A model generated the notes under the pieces. It saw only the letters and a list, made by a program, of their open reading frames with translations. It was not told where the DNA came from and did no database searches. DNA of 64,000 bases, taken from positions 259,001-323,000 of the forward strand of contig NZ_CP090419.1 in assembly GCF_032716425.1 (NCBI RefSeq), read 5' to 3'. This document shows, in pieces, positions 16,484-24,665 of this stretch; position 1 is the first letter of the stretch, and each line of letters begins with the position of its first letter. Position numbers and translations under genes: made by a program. The stretch is from Pseudoalteromonas sp. N1230-9 (GTDB taxonomy: Bacteria; Pseudomonadota; Gammaproteobacteria; Enterobacterales; Alteromonadaceae).

Positions 16484-19030
16484 GTGTTAGAGGATTACTA
16501 TAAAAATATACAAGTCTTGGCGCAAGGAGGCATGAGTACGATATACCTTGCAACGGATCGAGAGCTGAATAGACAAGTCGTACTCAAAGTCATGAAGTTA
16601 GCTGAAGACAATACTGAGCGAGCCATCAGTGAAGCAAAATTAATAGCGAGTTTTAATCACCCAAATATAGTGCAGCTTTATAAAATCATTCATCGAGACC
16701 AACAAGTTTTATTAGAAATGGAGTATGTTAAAGGGACTACGTTAGCTCATATAATGAAAGAGCAGAGGCTTACACTGACTGAAAAGCTAGAAATACTCAT
16801 TCATATTAGTGATGGTTTAGCTGCAATTCATGATAAAGGTATATTACATCTCGATTTGAAACCGGCTAATGTGCTAGTTAGTAATGAAGACACAGTGAAA
16901 ATAACTGATTTCGGTATCTCAAAAATCAAAGGAGTAGAAGCAACCGATATAACCAATGATTATGGCAGTTTAAACGCCATGTCGCCTGAGCAATTGAATA
17001 GTCAAACTATCGATTTTCGTAGTGATTTGTTTTCATTAGGGTTAATCGCTTATCAATTATTAACGGGCTATCATGCTTATTCAAAACAAGCCTCAAGCAG
17101 TACAGCGCAAGATTTAGCAAAACAAATCAAATCATTCCCTTGTTGCGCAAATTATGAACCGATCAAAGAGCTATCTGCTGATTTAGTGCCTTTACTAAAA
17201 CAGTTATTAGCATTTAAAGTGGACAAACGTCCTGAAAGCGCTCGTGCCGTCGCATCTCAGTTTAGAGACGTTTTAGCCTCGCTTAGTTTCGACAACTTGA
17301 CCGTAGATGTTACAAGTTACAAAAATCATAACAACCTAAGCAAAAATTTTTTCAATAAAAGATTATCTCTTGTTGTGATTCTTTTTCTGTTATTAAGCGG
17401 TGGCAGTTGGTTCTGGTATTCATCTAAACCAATAGAAAGAATAGCTTTATTACCCGTAGAATTTATAGCAAATAGCCAAGTTACGGATGCACAAAAACGT
17501 TTACTCAGTCTTGGCGTCAAGGATGCAATAACCGAATATGTACTTGCTGATCGGAAGCTTGCTTTAATTGCGAGCAGGGAAGTTAAACAAACACAATTAA
17601 TACTTGGTAAAGAAGCTGGCCTGAATGATTTAGCTGCTGCGCTTGGAGCTACTAAACTATTAATACCTTTATTAGACTGCAACCTTTTATCGTGTGATTT
17701 CACACTAAACGAACTAGATCAAAACGCCACAATGATAGGCACAACACGAAGTGCAACAGATAAAGAAAACTATCTAAATATTTATAACTCAACTCTATCT
17801 TCGATACAAAGCTTGCTTACTCCAAGCAGCTTGTCGAATAGGGAGCTGTTATTGTCAGATGAGTTTATCAGGCAATATGTGTCATTAGTTGCTCTGACTG
17901 CTAATGATTTAGGTAGCAGTCAAAAGCAACGCGCCATGGCTGAGTCTTTGTTGTTGCAACAGCCTGATTTTAAGCCTTTATACCCTTTATATCGAAAAAT
18001 AGTGTTACGCCTTTATAAATCGTCAAAAAATGTAGAGCTCATAACAAACTTACAATTTCAACTTGAACGATCGCCCACTTCATACCGTGAAAGTCCTGCT
18101 TATTTAGTTGATCTACTTGAAATATACCAGCATACGGGAGAGCACATTAAAGCTGAAAAAATTATTAGCAGGATTCAAAGCTCATCATTAGAGGAATACC
18201 AAAGAGAAATTATTTTGGCTATTTATTTTAAGCGTACAGGTCGCCTAGAAGAGTCTTTAAAGCACGCGAAGATGGCATATAAAATTAGACCCACTTTATT
18301 GGCAACCAGAAACCTTGCAATCGCGTACCTCACCTTGGGGAAACGTGCTGACGCATTAAAATATTTAAAGGAAGTATTAAGTTATAACTCTGATGATGTT
18401 GTAACGCTCAAAACAGTCGCGGATGTATCTTTGTTATCAGGCGACTTGACGGCGGCAGAGGATAATTATCAAAAACTGATAGATTCGGGACAGCAAAGTG
18501 CCTCTATTTATAGTAATTACTCAATTGTTCTTTCTTTACAAGGTGAGCTTGTAAAAGCATTAAACCTGGCTGAAAAAGCCATGATGTTAGATACCAAAAC
18601 AACCACCTTACAACTTAATTATGCTGATTTACTTTATTTGCAAGGCCGCTTTACAGAGGCCGAAAGCTTATATTTAAAAATTAGCGAGCAGCTTGGTTCT
18701 TCGCCGAAAAATGTTGCAGACCAGCTTGAAAAAGCGCAAGTGTTGATTCACCTAAATAGGAATCAACAAGCGATGAATCAGGTTGAACAGCTGTTAGCTG
18801 CTCAACCCAATTTGGCTGAGGCATATTTTATCAAAGCAATGCTGCAAAGCTTATTGAATGAAAAATACTCAGCACTCGCATCGGTAGAGCAAAGTATAAA
18901 TTTGGGATGGAGTCCAGTTTTTTACCGTCTACCTTGGTTTAAGGGGTTATGTTCTGAAAGTAAGCTAATGGGCTTAATAGGTAAAGAGCATTATTACTTT
19001 TTATGTTCTGTAAAAAATAACGCAGAGTAA
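16484..19030 (+). CDS. Membrane Ser/Thr protein kinase with C-terminal TPR region
   Basis: An 848-residue protein starting at GTG. The PknB-like kinase domain (about 8-265) has the glycine loop LAQGGMSTIYLA, the ATP-binding Lys in VVLKVMKL (near 36), HLDLKPANVL (near 123), DFGISK (near 142) and MSPEQL. The usual HRD is HLD, so this is a non-RD kinase. A single membrane segment follows (about 292-312), then a long extracytoplasmic region. Its last half carries repeated TPR-like units, such as PTLLATRNLAIAYLTLGKR, ASIYSNYSIVLSLQGE and LAEAYFIKAMLQSL. It likely senses an envelope signal or partner and phosphorylates the divergent FHA regulator. A small CGCAGAG palindrome spans its stop. Confidence 0.85.
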   Translation: MLEDYYKNIQVLAQGGMSTIYLATDRELNRQVVLKVMKLAEDNTERAISEAKLIASFNHPNIVQLYKIIHRDQQVLLEMEYVKGTTLAHIMKEQRLTLTEKLEILIHISDGLAAIHDKGILHLDLKPANVLVSNEDTVKITDFGISKIKGVEATDITNDYGSLNAMSPEQLNSQTIDFRSDLFSLGLIAYQLLTGYHAYSKQASSSTAQDLAKQIKSFPCCANYEPIKELSADLVPLLKQLLAFKVDKRPESARAVASQFRDVLASLSFDNLTVDVTSYKNHNNLSKNFFNKRLSLVVILFLLLSGGSWFWYSSKPIERIALLPVEFIANSQVTDAQKRLLSLGVKDAITEYVLADRKLALIASREVKQTQLILGKEAGLNDLAAALGATKLLIPLLDCNLLSCDFTLNELDQNATMIGTTRSATDKENYLNIYNSTLSSIQSLLTPSSLSNRELLLSDEFIRQYVSLVALTANDLGSSQKQRAMAESLLLQQPDFKPLYPLYRKIVLRLYKSSKNVELITNLQFQLERSPTSYRESPAYLVDLLEIYQHTGEHIKAEKIISRIQSSSLEEYQREIILAIYFKRTGRLEESLKHAKMAYKIRPTLLATRNLAIAYLTLGKRADALKYLKEVLSYNSDDVVTLKTVADVSLLSGDLTAAEDNYQKLIDSGQQSASIYSNYSIVLSLQGELVKALNLAEKAMMLDTKTTTLQLNYADLLYLQGRFTEAESLYLKISEQLGSSPKNVADQLEKAQVLIHLNRNQQAMNQVEQLLAAQPNLAEAYFIKAMLQSLLNEKYSALASVEQSINLGWSPVFYRLPWFKGLCSESKLMGLIGKEHYYFLCSVKNNAE

Positions 19031-19046
19031 CCTCTGCGCTGGAGTT

Positions 19047-19529
19047 TTAAAGGGTTGGCTCCATATCTTCAATTATAACCCGTGGATCTTGTGAAAAATA
19101 ACGCATAAGAGAGTTAGCGTCAGTGCTCTTTTTCGCAATTAATCGAAAATTAATTTCATAATTTGCACCTTGATCTAACTTGCCAGATACCGCTTTTTTT
19201 GGATTATCAGCTAATTGTTTACTCAATTCCGTTGATAAAGCGTGATGCGGTAAAATACTGGATATTGTGACAATTAATGATTTTCCATCGTTGGCAACAA
19301 TACTATTGAGTTGGTAATTAAAGTTGTCTTTAGCATCTGAGAAATAGCTACCGTTTTCGGCAAAAGCCCACTCTGATTTGTTTGCAAGTTCGAAATAGAG
19401 ATTCAAACTACCACCTGCAATAAGATCTTTGTAATTTACTTTAATTTCTTCTGCACTTGCTCCAGACTGAGAAGTGAGCTCCCATTGGCCATGGTCATTG
19501 GGAATAACAAAAAAGCTGAGATCATTCAT
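19047..19529 (-). CDS. Hypothetical protein of the kinase/FHA module
   Basis: A 160-residue soluble protein, beta-rich by appearance, without signal peptide or membrane segment. It has an AGGAC Shine-Dalgarno. Segments such as DLSFFVIPNDHGQWELTSQ and SLNLYFELANKSEWAFAE are not recognised. It ends 17 bases from the kinase stop, convergent with it, and lies downstream of the 120-residue Cys-rich gene on the same strand, with a 70-base gap that holds an AGCTGCTT/AAGCAGCT hairpin. It is probably co-expressed with the Cys-rich gene. Function unknown. Confidence 0.6.
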   Translation of the reverse strand: MNDLSFFVIPNDHGQWELTSQSGASAEEIKVNYKDLIAGGSLNLYFELANKSEWAFAENGSYFSDAKDNFNYQLNSIVANDGKSLIVTISSILPHHALSTELSKQLADNPKKAVSGKLDQGANYEINFRLIAKKSTDANSLMRYFSQDPRVIIEDMEPTL

Positions 19530-19599
19530 GATATAAAGTCCTGTTTTGAAATTGAGGAGCTGCTTATTTATTTGACAAGCAGCTATTACTATAGGCTAT

Positions 19600-19962
19600 C
19601 TAACAAGAACCCCAAATCGTGCCAGTCCATAACGGAGTGTTATTTGCGTATACCGTAGCTTTAATACCATTAAAGGGTGGAACACCTATGCGGAAACCAC
19701 ACGTTTGCATACATACTTTAACCGATGTACCGCTTGGAATGGGTAAACTAACTGAAAAGCAAATATTGCCGACCACTGGAAAGTTTACGCAAATTTTGCC
19801 ATTTTCATAGCTTGCACCAACACATGCTGAAATCTGTGCGGCTAAAGTTGATGGATGAAACTCAAGAGGCTGATTAGATGCCGCTTCGTTTGTTGCTAGA
19901 CTAACTGAATGATCTTGGGTTAGATCCGGCACTAGGCTATTGTTTTTATCACTGTCACACAT
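19600..19962 (-). CDS. Hypothetical Cys-rich small protein
   Basis: A 120-residue protein with start ATG 19962, chosen over 19998 because it follows an AAGGAG Shine-Dalgarno. The N-terminal 45 residues are hydrophilic, Ser/Asn/Thr rich and without a signal peptide. The C-terminal part (about 55-120) is beta-rich with cysteines in SACVGASYENGKICVNF, GNICFSV and VKVCMQTCGFRIG, and ends WTGTIWGSC. The regular cysteines suggest disulfides after export, for example by a non-Sec route, or metal binding. It is not recognised. It is first of two minus-strand genes at the right end of the module. Confidence 0.6.
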   Translation of the reverse strand: MCDSDKNNSLVPDLTQDHSVSLATNEAASNQPLEFHPSTLAAQISACVGASYENGKICVNFPVVGNICFSVSLPIPSGTSVKVCMQTCGFRIGVPPFNGIKATVYANNTPLWTGTIWGSC

Positions 19963-20118
19963 GGTAAAATTCTCCTTGCTTAATTTTAAAGGTGGCAATA
20001 AGCAAATGAAATTCTGAAAAGTTAATTAGCTTATTGCCTGTTTGTGTAAGGAAAAGAATAGATAGATCTGTTTTAGGTTGTTATTACAGATTATTACATG
20101 GCTAGTTTTTTATTAAAA

Positions 20119-20350
20119 TCAATCAATTTCTCTACATTTTACCTGTGGTAGTAGCTCGGTAGCTTTACTATCTAAATGCCGGATAAAACATTGCTTATTT
20201 TTGATCAGCAGCTCAAAGCTGTCCGGTGTGTTATTAAACCCTTTATCTTGTGATTCATGTCCTTTCATATTACCTATTACCAACACGCTATTGTTTAAAA
20301 AAGCATCTTTATCGAGGATGATTGGCTTACTGTGCATTAGTCGGGAGATT
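20119..20350 (-). pseudogene. Truncated copy of the lipoprotein gene at 24259
   Basis: The bases 20146-20350 repeat 24286-24490 with a single difference (near 20224). They encode the C-terminal two thirds of the 120-residue lipoprotein, from MHSKPIILDKDAFLNN onward, without signal peptide or lipobox. The last codons differ (QVKCREID instead of GVSCEAIN). It is an internal duplicate left at the right border of the accessory module and is probably not functional, because it cannot be exported as a lipoprotein. Confidence 0.85.
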
Positions 20351-20359
20351 CTTTATGGC

Positions 20360-20447
20360 TGATTGTCAAAGTCTGCTTCAATATGTACGAGCGCTTCTAG
20401 CTCAAATGAACAGGTTGATTCCAGTTGCTATACAGTTATAGGTGCTT
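20360..20447 (-). pseudogene. Fragment of the lactonase (amidohydrolase) gene
   Basis: Bases 20360-20447 match 25309-25396, inside the amidohydrolase gene, with about 8 differences in 88 bases by eye. The fragment is too short to encode anything. It sits directly between the lipoprotein fragment and the dehydratase fragment, and ends at TGCTT, a sequence shared with the dehydratase fragment. Confidence 0.8.
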
Positions 20448-20647
20448 CATTGCACTTAGAGACCGCGACCCCAAACTTCTTAATTCACGAGCATCACACC
20501 TATGCGATTAAAAAGTGGAACCGTGAGCTATGTATACAAGATCCACAACCTAAAAATGGTTTCTTCCAAGTATCAGAAGAGCTAGGGATCGGTATTGAGC
20601 TAAATCATGAAGTTGTTATGCGCTCTCAACGTGTTGAGATTAAGTAA
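20443..20647 (+). pseudogene. Duplicated 3' end of the enolase-superfamily dehydratase gene
   Basis: Bases 20443-20647 match 11705-11909, the last 68 codons of the dehydratase, with about 16 differences in 205 bases, most of them in the first 50. The frame stays open to the same stop. It retains SLHLET through MRSQRVEIK but lacks the whole barrel, so it cannot be an enzyme. It is followed by an intrinsic terminator, probably the original one of the dehydratase operon. Confidence 0.85.
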
Positions 20648-20661
20648 ATTTGGCTAACAAT

Positions 20662-20685
20662 AATAAGCCTGTGAGGCTTTTTTAT
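20662..20685 (+). terminator. Intrinsic terminator after the dehydratase remnant
   Basis: AAGCCT, a GTG loop, AGGCTT and a T run. It was probably the terminator of the ancestral aldolase-dehydratase operon, now separated from the intact gene by the accessory module. Confidence 0.75.
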
Positions 20686-21013
20686 TGCCAAAAAAGAAAT
20701 TCAAGAGCCGTAATGATGAATTTTATTTAATATATTTTAAGTGTTTTTTAACATGTTTTGGTTGTTTTTATTGTTAAAAAGTTAACTTTTTAATTTTATC
20801 ATTTTATCTTAAAACATGAAATTGCACTGTTCTTAAAGAGATTTTATCTACATAAGTGTTTCTTTTGTTTACTTTATTGGTACTAAATTAACTTAAAGTA
20901 CAAAAAATTCATAATGTATACCCTTTTTTATTTACATTTTGCTTTCTATTTTATAATGTTGTTGAACCTTTTTTAAAAGGTAAATAACAACAAGTTTAAC
21001 AGGGAAAAACAAA
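20686..21013 (+). promoter_or_regulatory. AT-rich upstream region of the TonB receptor gene
   Basis: About 330 bases with no gene, very rich in A and T, with several homopolymer T runs and the palindrome GTTAAAAAGTTAAC-like stretch near 20775. It must hold the receptor promoter. I cannot assign a -35/-10 pair or an operator with confidence. Confidence 0.4.
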
Positions 21014-24000
21014 ATGAAATCTTTATTTCGAAAAAGCATAGCAGCGGTTGCTGTTTCTGCTTCACTCGGTTTAGCTCTTCCTGCGTCTGCATCAGATGTT
21101 ATTGGTGCAGTACAAAACGTAGAAAATACCTCTTCTTATACAGTTAAAGTTAAAAACCCAGCAACAGGTCTGGAACGTACTTTAAATATTTCAGAAAGTG
21201 GAACGTTCCGTTTTGCATCATTACCTTCGGGTAACTACGACATCCAAGTTCTAAAAGATGGTAATGTGGTTGCAGAAGATAAAGTACGTGTATCTTTAGG
21301 TGCAAACTCTCGTGCAAACTTTGACTTGAGCAGTGTTGCTAACTCAGGTCCTGAAGTTATCCAAGTTGTTGGAGCACGAATCTCATCAATTGATTTATCA
21401 ACAGCTGACTCTGGTTTAGTTGTTACTGATGCTGAGATTGATCGCATGCCGATTAGCCGTGATTTAACTTCAGTTGCATTACTAGCACCTGGCGCAGTGA
21501 AAGGTGATGGTGCATTTGGTAACACCGCGTCATTTGGTGGTTCATCAGTTGCAGAGAATGCATGTTATATTAATGGATTAGAAGTAACCAATACACGTCA
21601 AGGTCTTGGTTGTGGTGAAGTTCCTTTTGAATTTTATGACCAATTCCAAGTAAAAACAGGTGGTTACTCAGCTAAATTTGGTCGTGCGACCGGTGGTACA
21701 ATTAATACGACAACAAAAAGTGGTACCAATGAGTGGGAATTTTCAGCTGTAGTTCAATATCAACCAGATTCACTTCAAGAAGAAGGCTCTATTTCACGTG
21801 GTAACCAAGGTGCAGGCCAAATCTTTAGAGATGAAAGTTTAGCGTCAGATAGCAAAACTGATGTGACTTTAGCTGTTGGTGGCCCGTTAATTGAAGATAC
21901 ATTATTCTTTTATGGTTTAATAAACCCTCGTGATACAGAGTCTACTTATACATGGGGTGGTGATGAATTTTCTCCAAATGATCAATATCGTAAGGAGTCA
22001 GCATCTGGCGGTGATAACCTATTCTGGGGCGGTAAACTAGATTGGGATATTACGGATAACCATCGTTTGAGCTATTTTGCATACTCAAACCGTCGTGATA
22101 TTGAACGCTCAGTTTACGGTTACAGCGATGGTGTAGTTGGTGACCGTATTGATGGTGCTATTTTAAAACGCGGTGGTGAAGCACAAAGCCTAAGTTATAC
22201 AGGTATCTTAACAGATGACCTAGTAGTGACAGCCATGGCAGGTAAGATTGAAACCGAATATGAAACTCAATCTGAAAACCTTGATTGCCCAAGTGTAACT
22301 GACTCACGTGGTACTTCAAACCCGATTACTGGCTGTGGTGCAGGCGGTAGTTTTGGTGCAAATAATGATGAAAACACACAATATCGTTTAGATGTTGAAT
22401 ATGTGTGGGAAAATCATGAATTTAGTTTCGGTATCGATTACCAAGAGCGTAAGTCAGAAAGAATTAGTCAGCCTATTGGCGGTCACAGCTATGACTATCG
22501 TACTCTAGCTGCGAATGGTAGCTGGCAAGCAGATAATGGTGCGCTTACCAATGATACTGGTGCTGCGCTTGATTATGTAGAAGATCGTATCTTTGATGGT
22601 GGTGGTAGCTTTGAGTCTGAGCTAACAGCATATTATATTGAAGATCACTGGCAGGTGACTGATGATTTTGCAGTGAAAGTGGGTTTCCGTATCGATGAGT
22701 TTGATAGCTGGGGTACAACAGGCAAGCTATTAACAAGCTTTAAAACGGATATCGCACCTCGCTTAGGCTTCACTTGGGATCCTACTGCAACGGGTGATAC
22801 TAAAATTTATGGTACTTATGGTCGTTACTACTTACCAGTTGCGAATAACACGATTTTCCGTGCTGCATCTGGCGTAAGTGATATTACGACAGCTTATACT
22901 TACACAGGTGTTGATCCAACAACCGGTGCGCCAACAGGTCTTGCGCCTTTAGCTGATTCTATTGGTAATGGCGGCCTTGCAAACTCACAGCAAGTAAGTG
23001 GTGTTCCGGTTATTCCTGAAAAAGACATTTTCCAGGCTAAAGAAGCAGACCCATTCTCTAAAGATGAATATATCCTTGGTGTACAACAAGCTATTAATGA
23101 AGAGTATACAGTAGGTGTTAAAGGTATTTATCGTGAAGTTGCAACGGCGCTTGATGATTACTGTGGCCGCTATGCATACCCATACTGCGTCATGATCAAT
23201 CCGGGCTCTTCATCTAGCTGGTATAGCGATGGCTATTACTGGAATGGTACAGACTGGGGTGACTCAGACTTTAACAATGACGGTGTTCCAGATGAAGGTT
23301 CATTAACAACGTATTCTGCTGAAACTATTGGTCTTCCAAAAGCGAACAATGAATATACAGCGGTAGAATTTAGCCTAGATTATCAAGCTGATACTATTCG
23401 TTATCAATTTGGTTATACATGGGCACGCAGTGTAGGTAACTTTGAAGGTGCTGTTAAATCAGATATCGGTCAAGCTGATGCTGGTATTACGCAAGACTTC
23501 GATTTCCCTGCTGTAATGGATGGTTCACAAGGCTATCAGCCGAATGATCGTCGTCATACATTTAAATTCTTCGGTAGTTGGGAACCTGTTGAAAACCTGA
23601 CTGTAGGTTGGAATGCAACGTTGCAAAGTGGCCGTCCTCAAAGCTTATTTGGTCAAGGTTATCCATCAAAAGATCCTAACTTAAATGGCGGTTGGGGTGA
23701 CACATTCTACATCTATACTAATGAGTGTCCTGACACGAATGGTGATGGTGAGTGTCAACAAGAAGAAAAAATCTATGAAAAGCACACTCGTGGTACTGCC
23801 GGACGCACACCATGGACGTTTAACCTAGATTTATCTGCAGCATATGACTTCACTGTATCAGACATTGATATGCGTGCGTCTATTAACGTATTTAACGTAC
23901 TTAATAGCCAGTCAATTACGTCTGCGAATGAGCACTATGAGCAAAATGAGGGTGAAGTTAACTCTTATTATGGTTCAGCTTACTCATGGCAAACACCTCG

Positions 24001-24034
24001 CTATGTTCGTCTAGGCTTTGAAGCGCGTTTCTAA
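21014..24034 (+). CDS. Oar-like TonB-dependent outer-membrane receptor
   Basis: A 1006-residue outer-membrane protein with a signal peptide (about 1-26, ending ASA). A CarboxypepD_reg-like beta sandwich follows (about 28-105, with FRFASLPSGNYDIQVLKDG). Then comes a plug domain (about 115-235, with SVALLAPGAVKGDG and RATGGTINTTTKSGTNEWEF), then a 22-strand-type barrel ending in aromatic Phe (VRLGFEARF). This is the Oar-like layout common in Pseudoalteromonas and Shewanella. It takes up an unknown ligand, plausibly an oligosaccharide processed by the flanking sugar-acid enzymes. It starts at an ATG with GGGAAAA upstream and is monocistronic with its own terminator. It is bracketed by a 205-bp direct repeat. 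Confidence 0.88.
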   Translation: MKSLFRKSIAAVAVSASLGLALPASASDVIGAVQNVENTSSYTVKVKNPATGLERTLNISESGTFRFASLPSGNYDIQVLKDGNVVAEDKVRVSLGANSRANFDLSSVANSGPEVIQVVGARISSIDLSTADSGLVVTDAEIDRMPISRDLTSVALLAPGAVKGDGAFGNTASFGGSSVAENACYINGLEVTNTRQGLGCGEVPFEFYDQFQVKTGGYSAKFGRATGGTINTTTKSGTNEWEFSAVVQYQPDSLQEEGSISRGNQGAGQIFRDESLASDSKTDVTLAVGGPLIEDTLFFYGLINPRDTESTYTWGGDEFSPNDQYRKESASGGDNLFWGGKLDWDITDNHRLSYFAYSNRRDIERSVYGYSDGVVGDRIDGAILKRGGEAQSLSYTGILTDDLVVTAMAGKIETEYETQSENLDCPSVTDSRGTSNPITGCGAGGSFGANNDENTQYRLDVEYVWENHEFSFGIDYQERKSERISQPIGGHSYDYRTLAANGSWQADNGALTNDTGAALDYVEDRIFDGGGSFESELTAYYIEDHWQVTDDFAVKVGFRIDEFDSWGTTGKLLTSFKTDIAPRLGFTWDPTATGDTKIYGTYGRYYLPVANNTIFRAASGVSDITTAYTYTGVDPTTGAPTGLAPLADSIGNGGLANSQQVSGVPVIPEKDIFQAKEADPFSKDEYILGVQQAINEEYTVGVKGIYREVATALDDYCGRYAYPYCVMINPGSSSSWYSDGYYWNGTDWGDSDFNNDGVPDEGSLTTYSAETIGLPKANNEYTAVEFSLDYQADTIRYQFGYTWARSVGNFEGAVKSDIGQADAGITQDFDFPAVMDGSQGYQPNDRRHTFKFFGSWEPVENLTVGWNATLQSGRPQSLFGQGYPSKDPNLNGGWGDTFYIYTNECPDTNGDGECQQEEKIYEKHTRGTAGRTPWTFNLDLSAAYDFTVSDIDMRASINVFNVLNSQSITSANEHYEQNEGEVNSYYGSAYSWQTPRYVRLGFEARF

Positions 24035-24062
24035 GCAAATATTTAGTTAATGTGAGAACAGT

Positions 24063-24087
24063 AAAAAAGCCCGCAAGGGCTTTTTTT
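24063..24087 (+). terminator. Intrinsic terminator of the TonB receptor gene
   Basis: AAAAAAGCCC, a GCAA tetraloop, GGGC and seven T. Strong and symmetric, so it may also work on the minus strand. Confidence 0.9.
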
Positions 24088-24258
24088 ATTTTCGGCTCTA
24101 AATTACTTCAAAAAGTGGTAATTATCATTGGGGCTTTGTCTGAAAACTTACGAGCACATTTAATCAGGATGTAGGTATTAAATAAGCGTAAGAAACCGCT
24201 GTAGTCGGGATTTTATAGCAATAACACCCTCTTTTTCAGAAAGCGTTTTTTACTAAGT

Positions 24259-24621
24259 TTAGTTTATTGCCTCGCAACTCACACCTGGTAGTAGCTCGGT
24301 AGCTTTACTATCTAAATGCCGGATAAAACATTGCTTATTTTTGATCAGCAGCTCAAAGCTGTCAGGTGTGTTATTAAACCCTTTATCTTGTGATTCATGT
24401 CCTTTCATATTACCTATTACCAACACGCTATTGTTTAAAAAAGCATCTTTATCGAGGATGATTGGCTTACTGTGCATTAGTCGGGAGATTCCCTGTGCTA
24501 TGAGCTCACTTTGTGGTTCTGTAAGCTGTGCATGTTGGAGTTTTGGAGTGGGCTGCTGTGTTTGATGACTACAGCTATATAGGGCAAAGGATAAAACAAA
24601 ACAGCTAAGTTGCAATTTCAT
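24259..24621 (-). CDS. Small lipoprotein of the sugar-acid locus
   Basis: A 120-residue protein with a lipoprotein signal peptide: MKLQLSCFVLSFALYSC, lipidated Cys at 17. The mature part is hydrophilic with two cysteines near the C terminus. No domain is recognised. It is the last gene in the minus-strand group SDR - lactonase - lipoprotein, 44 bases after the lactonase stop. Its C-terminal two thirds are duplicated almost perfectly at 20146-20350. A role with the neighbouring TonB receptor is possible but unproven. Confidence 0.7.
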   Translation of the reverse strand: MKLQLSCFVLSFALYSCSHQTQQPTPKLQHAQLTEPQSELIAQGISRLMHSKPIILDKDAFLNNSVLVIGNMKGHESQDKGFNNTPDSFELLIKNKQCFIRHLDSKATELLPGVSCEAIN

Positions 24622-24665
24622 AGGGGCTCCTAACGAGCAAGACTTCCTTTATGTATAGTTAGTCT

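Noticed and set aside
11943..19998. Prophage or type VI secretion cluster
   Set aside because: Despite the tail-collar, FHA and kinase genes, no capsid, terminase, integrase, sheath, Hcp, VgrG or ClpV gene is present.
20363..20647. 94-residue ORF read as a small protein
   Set aside because: Its first part is antisense lactonase sequence and the rest is a dehydratase tail; it is a junction artefact of the scar, not a gene.
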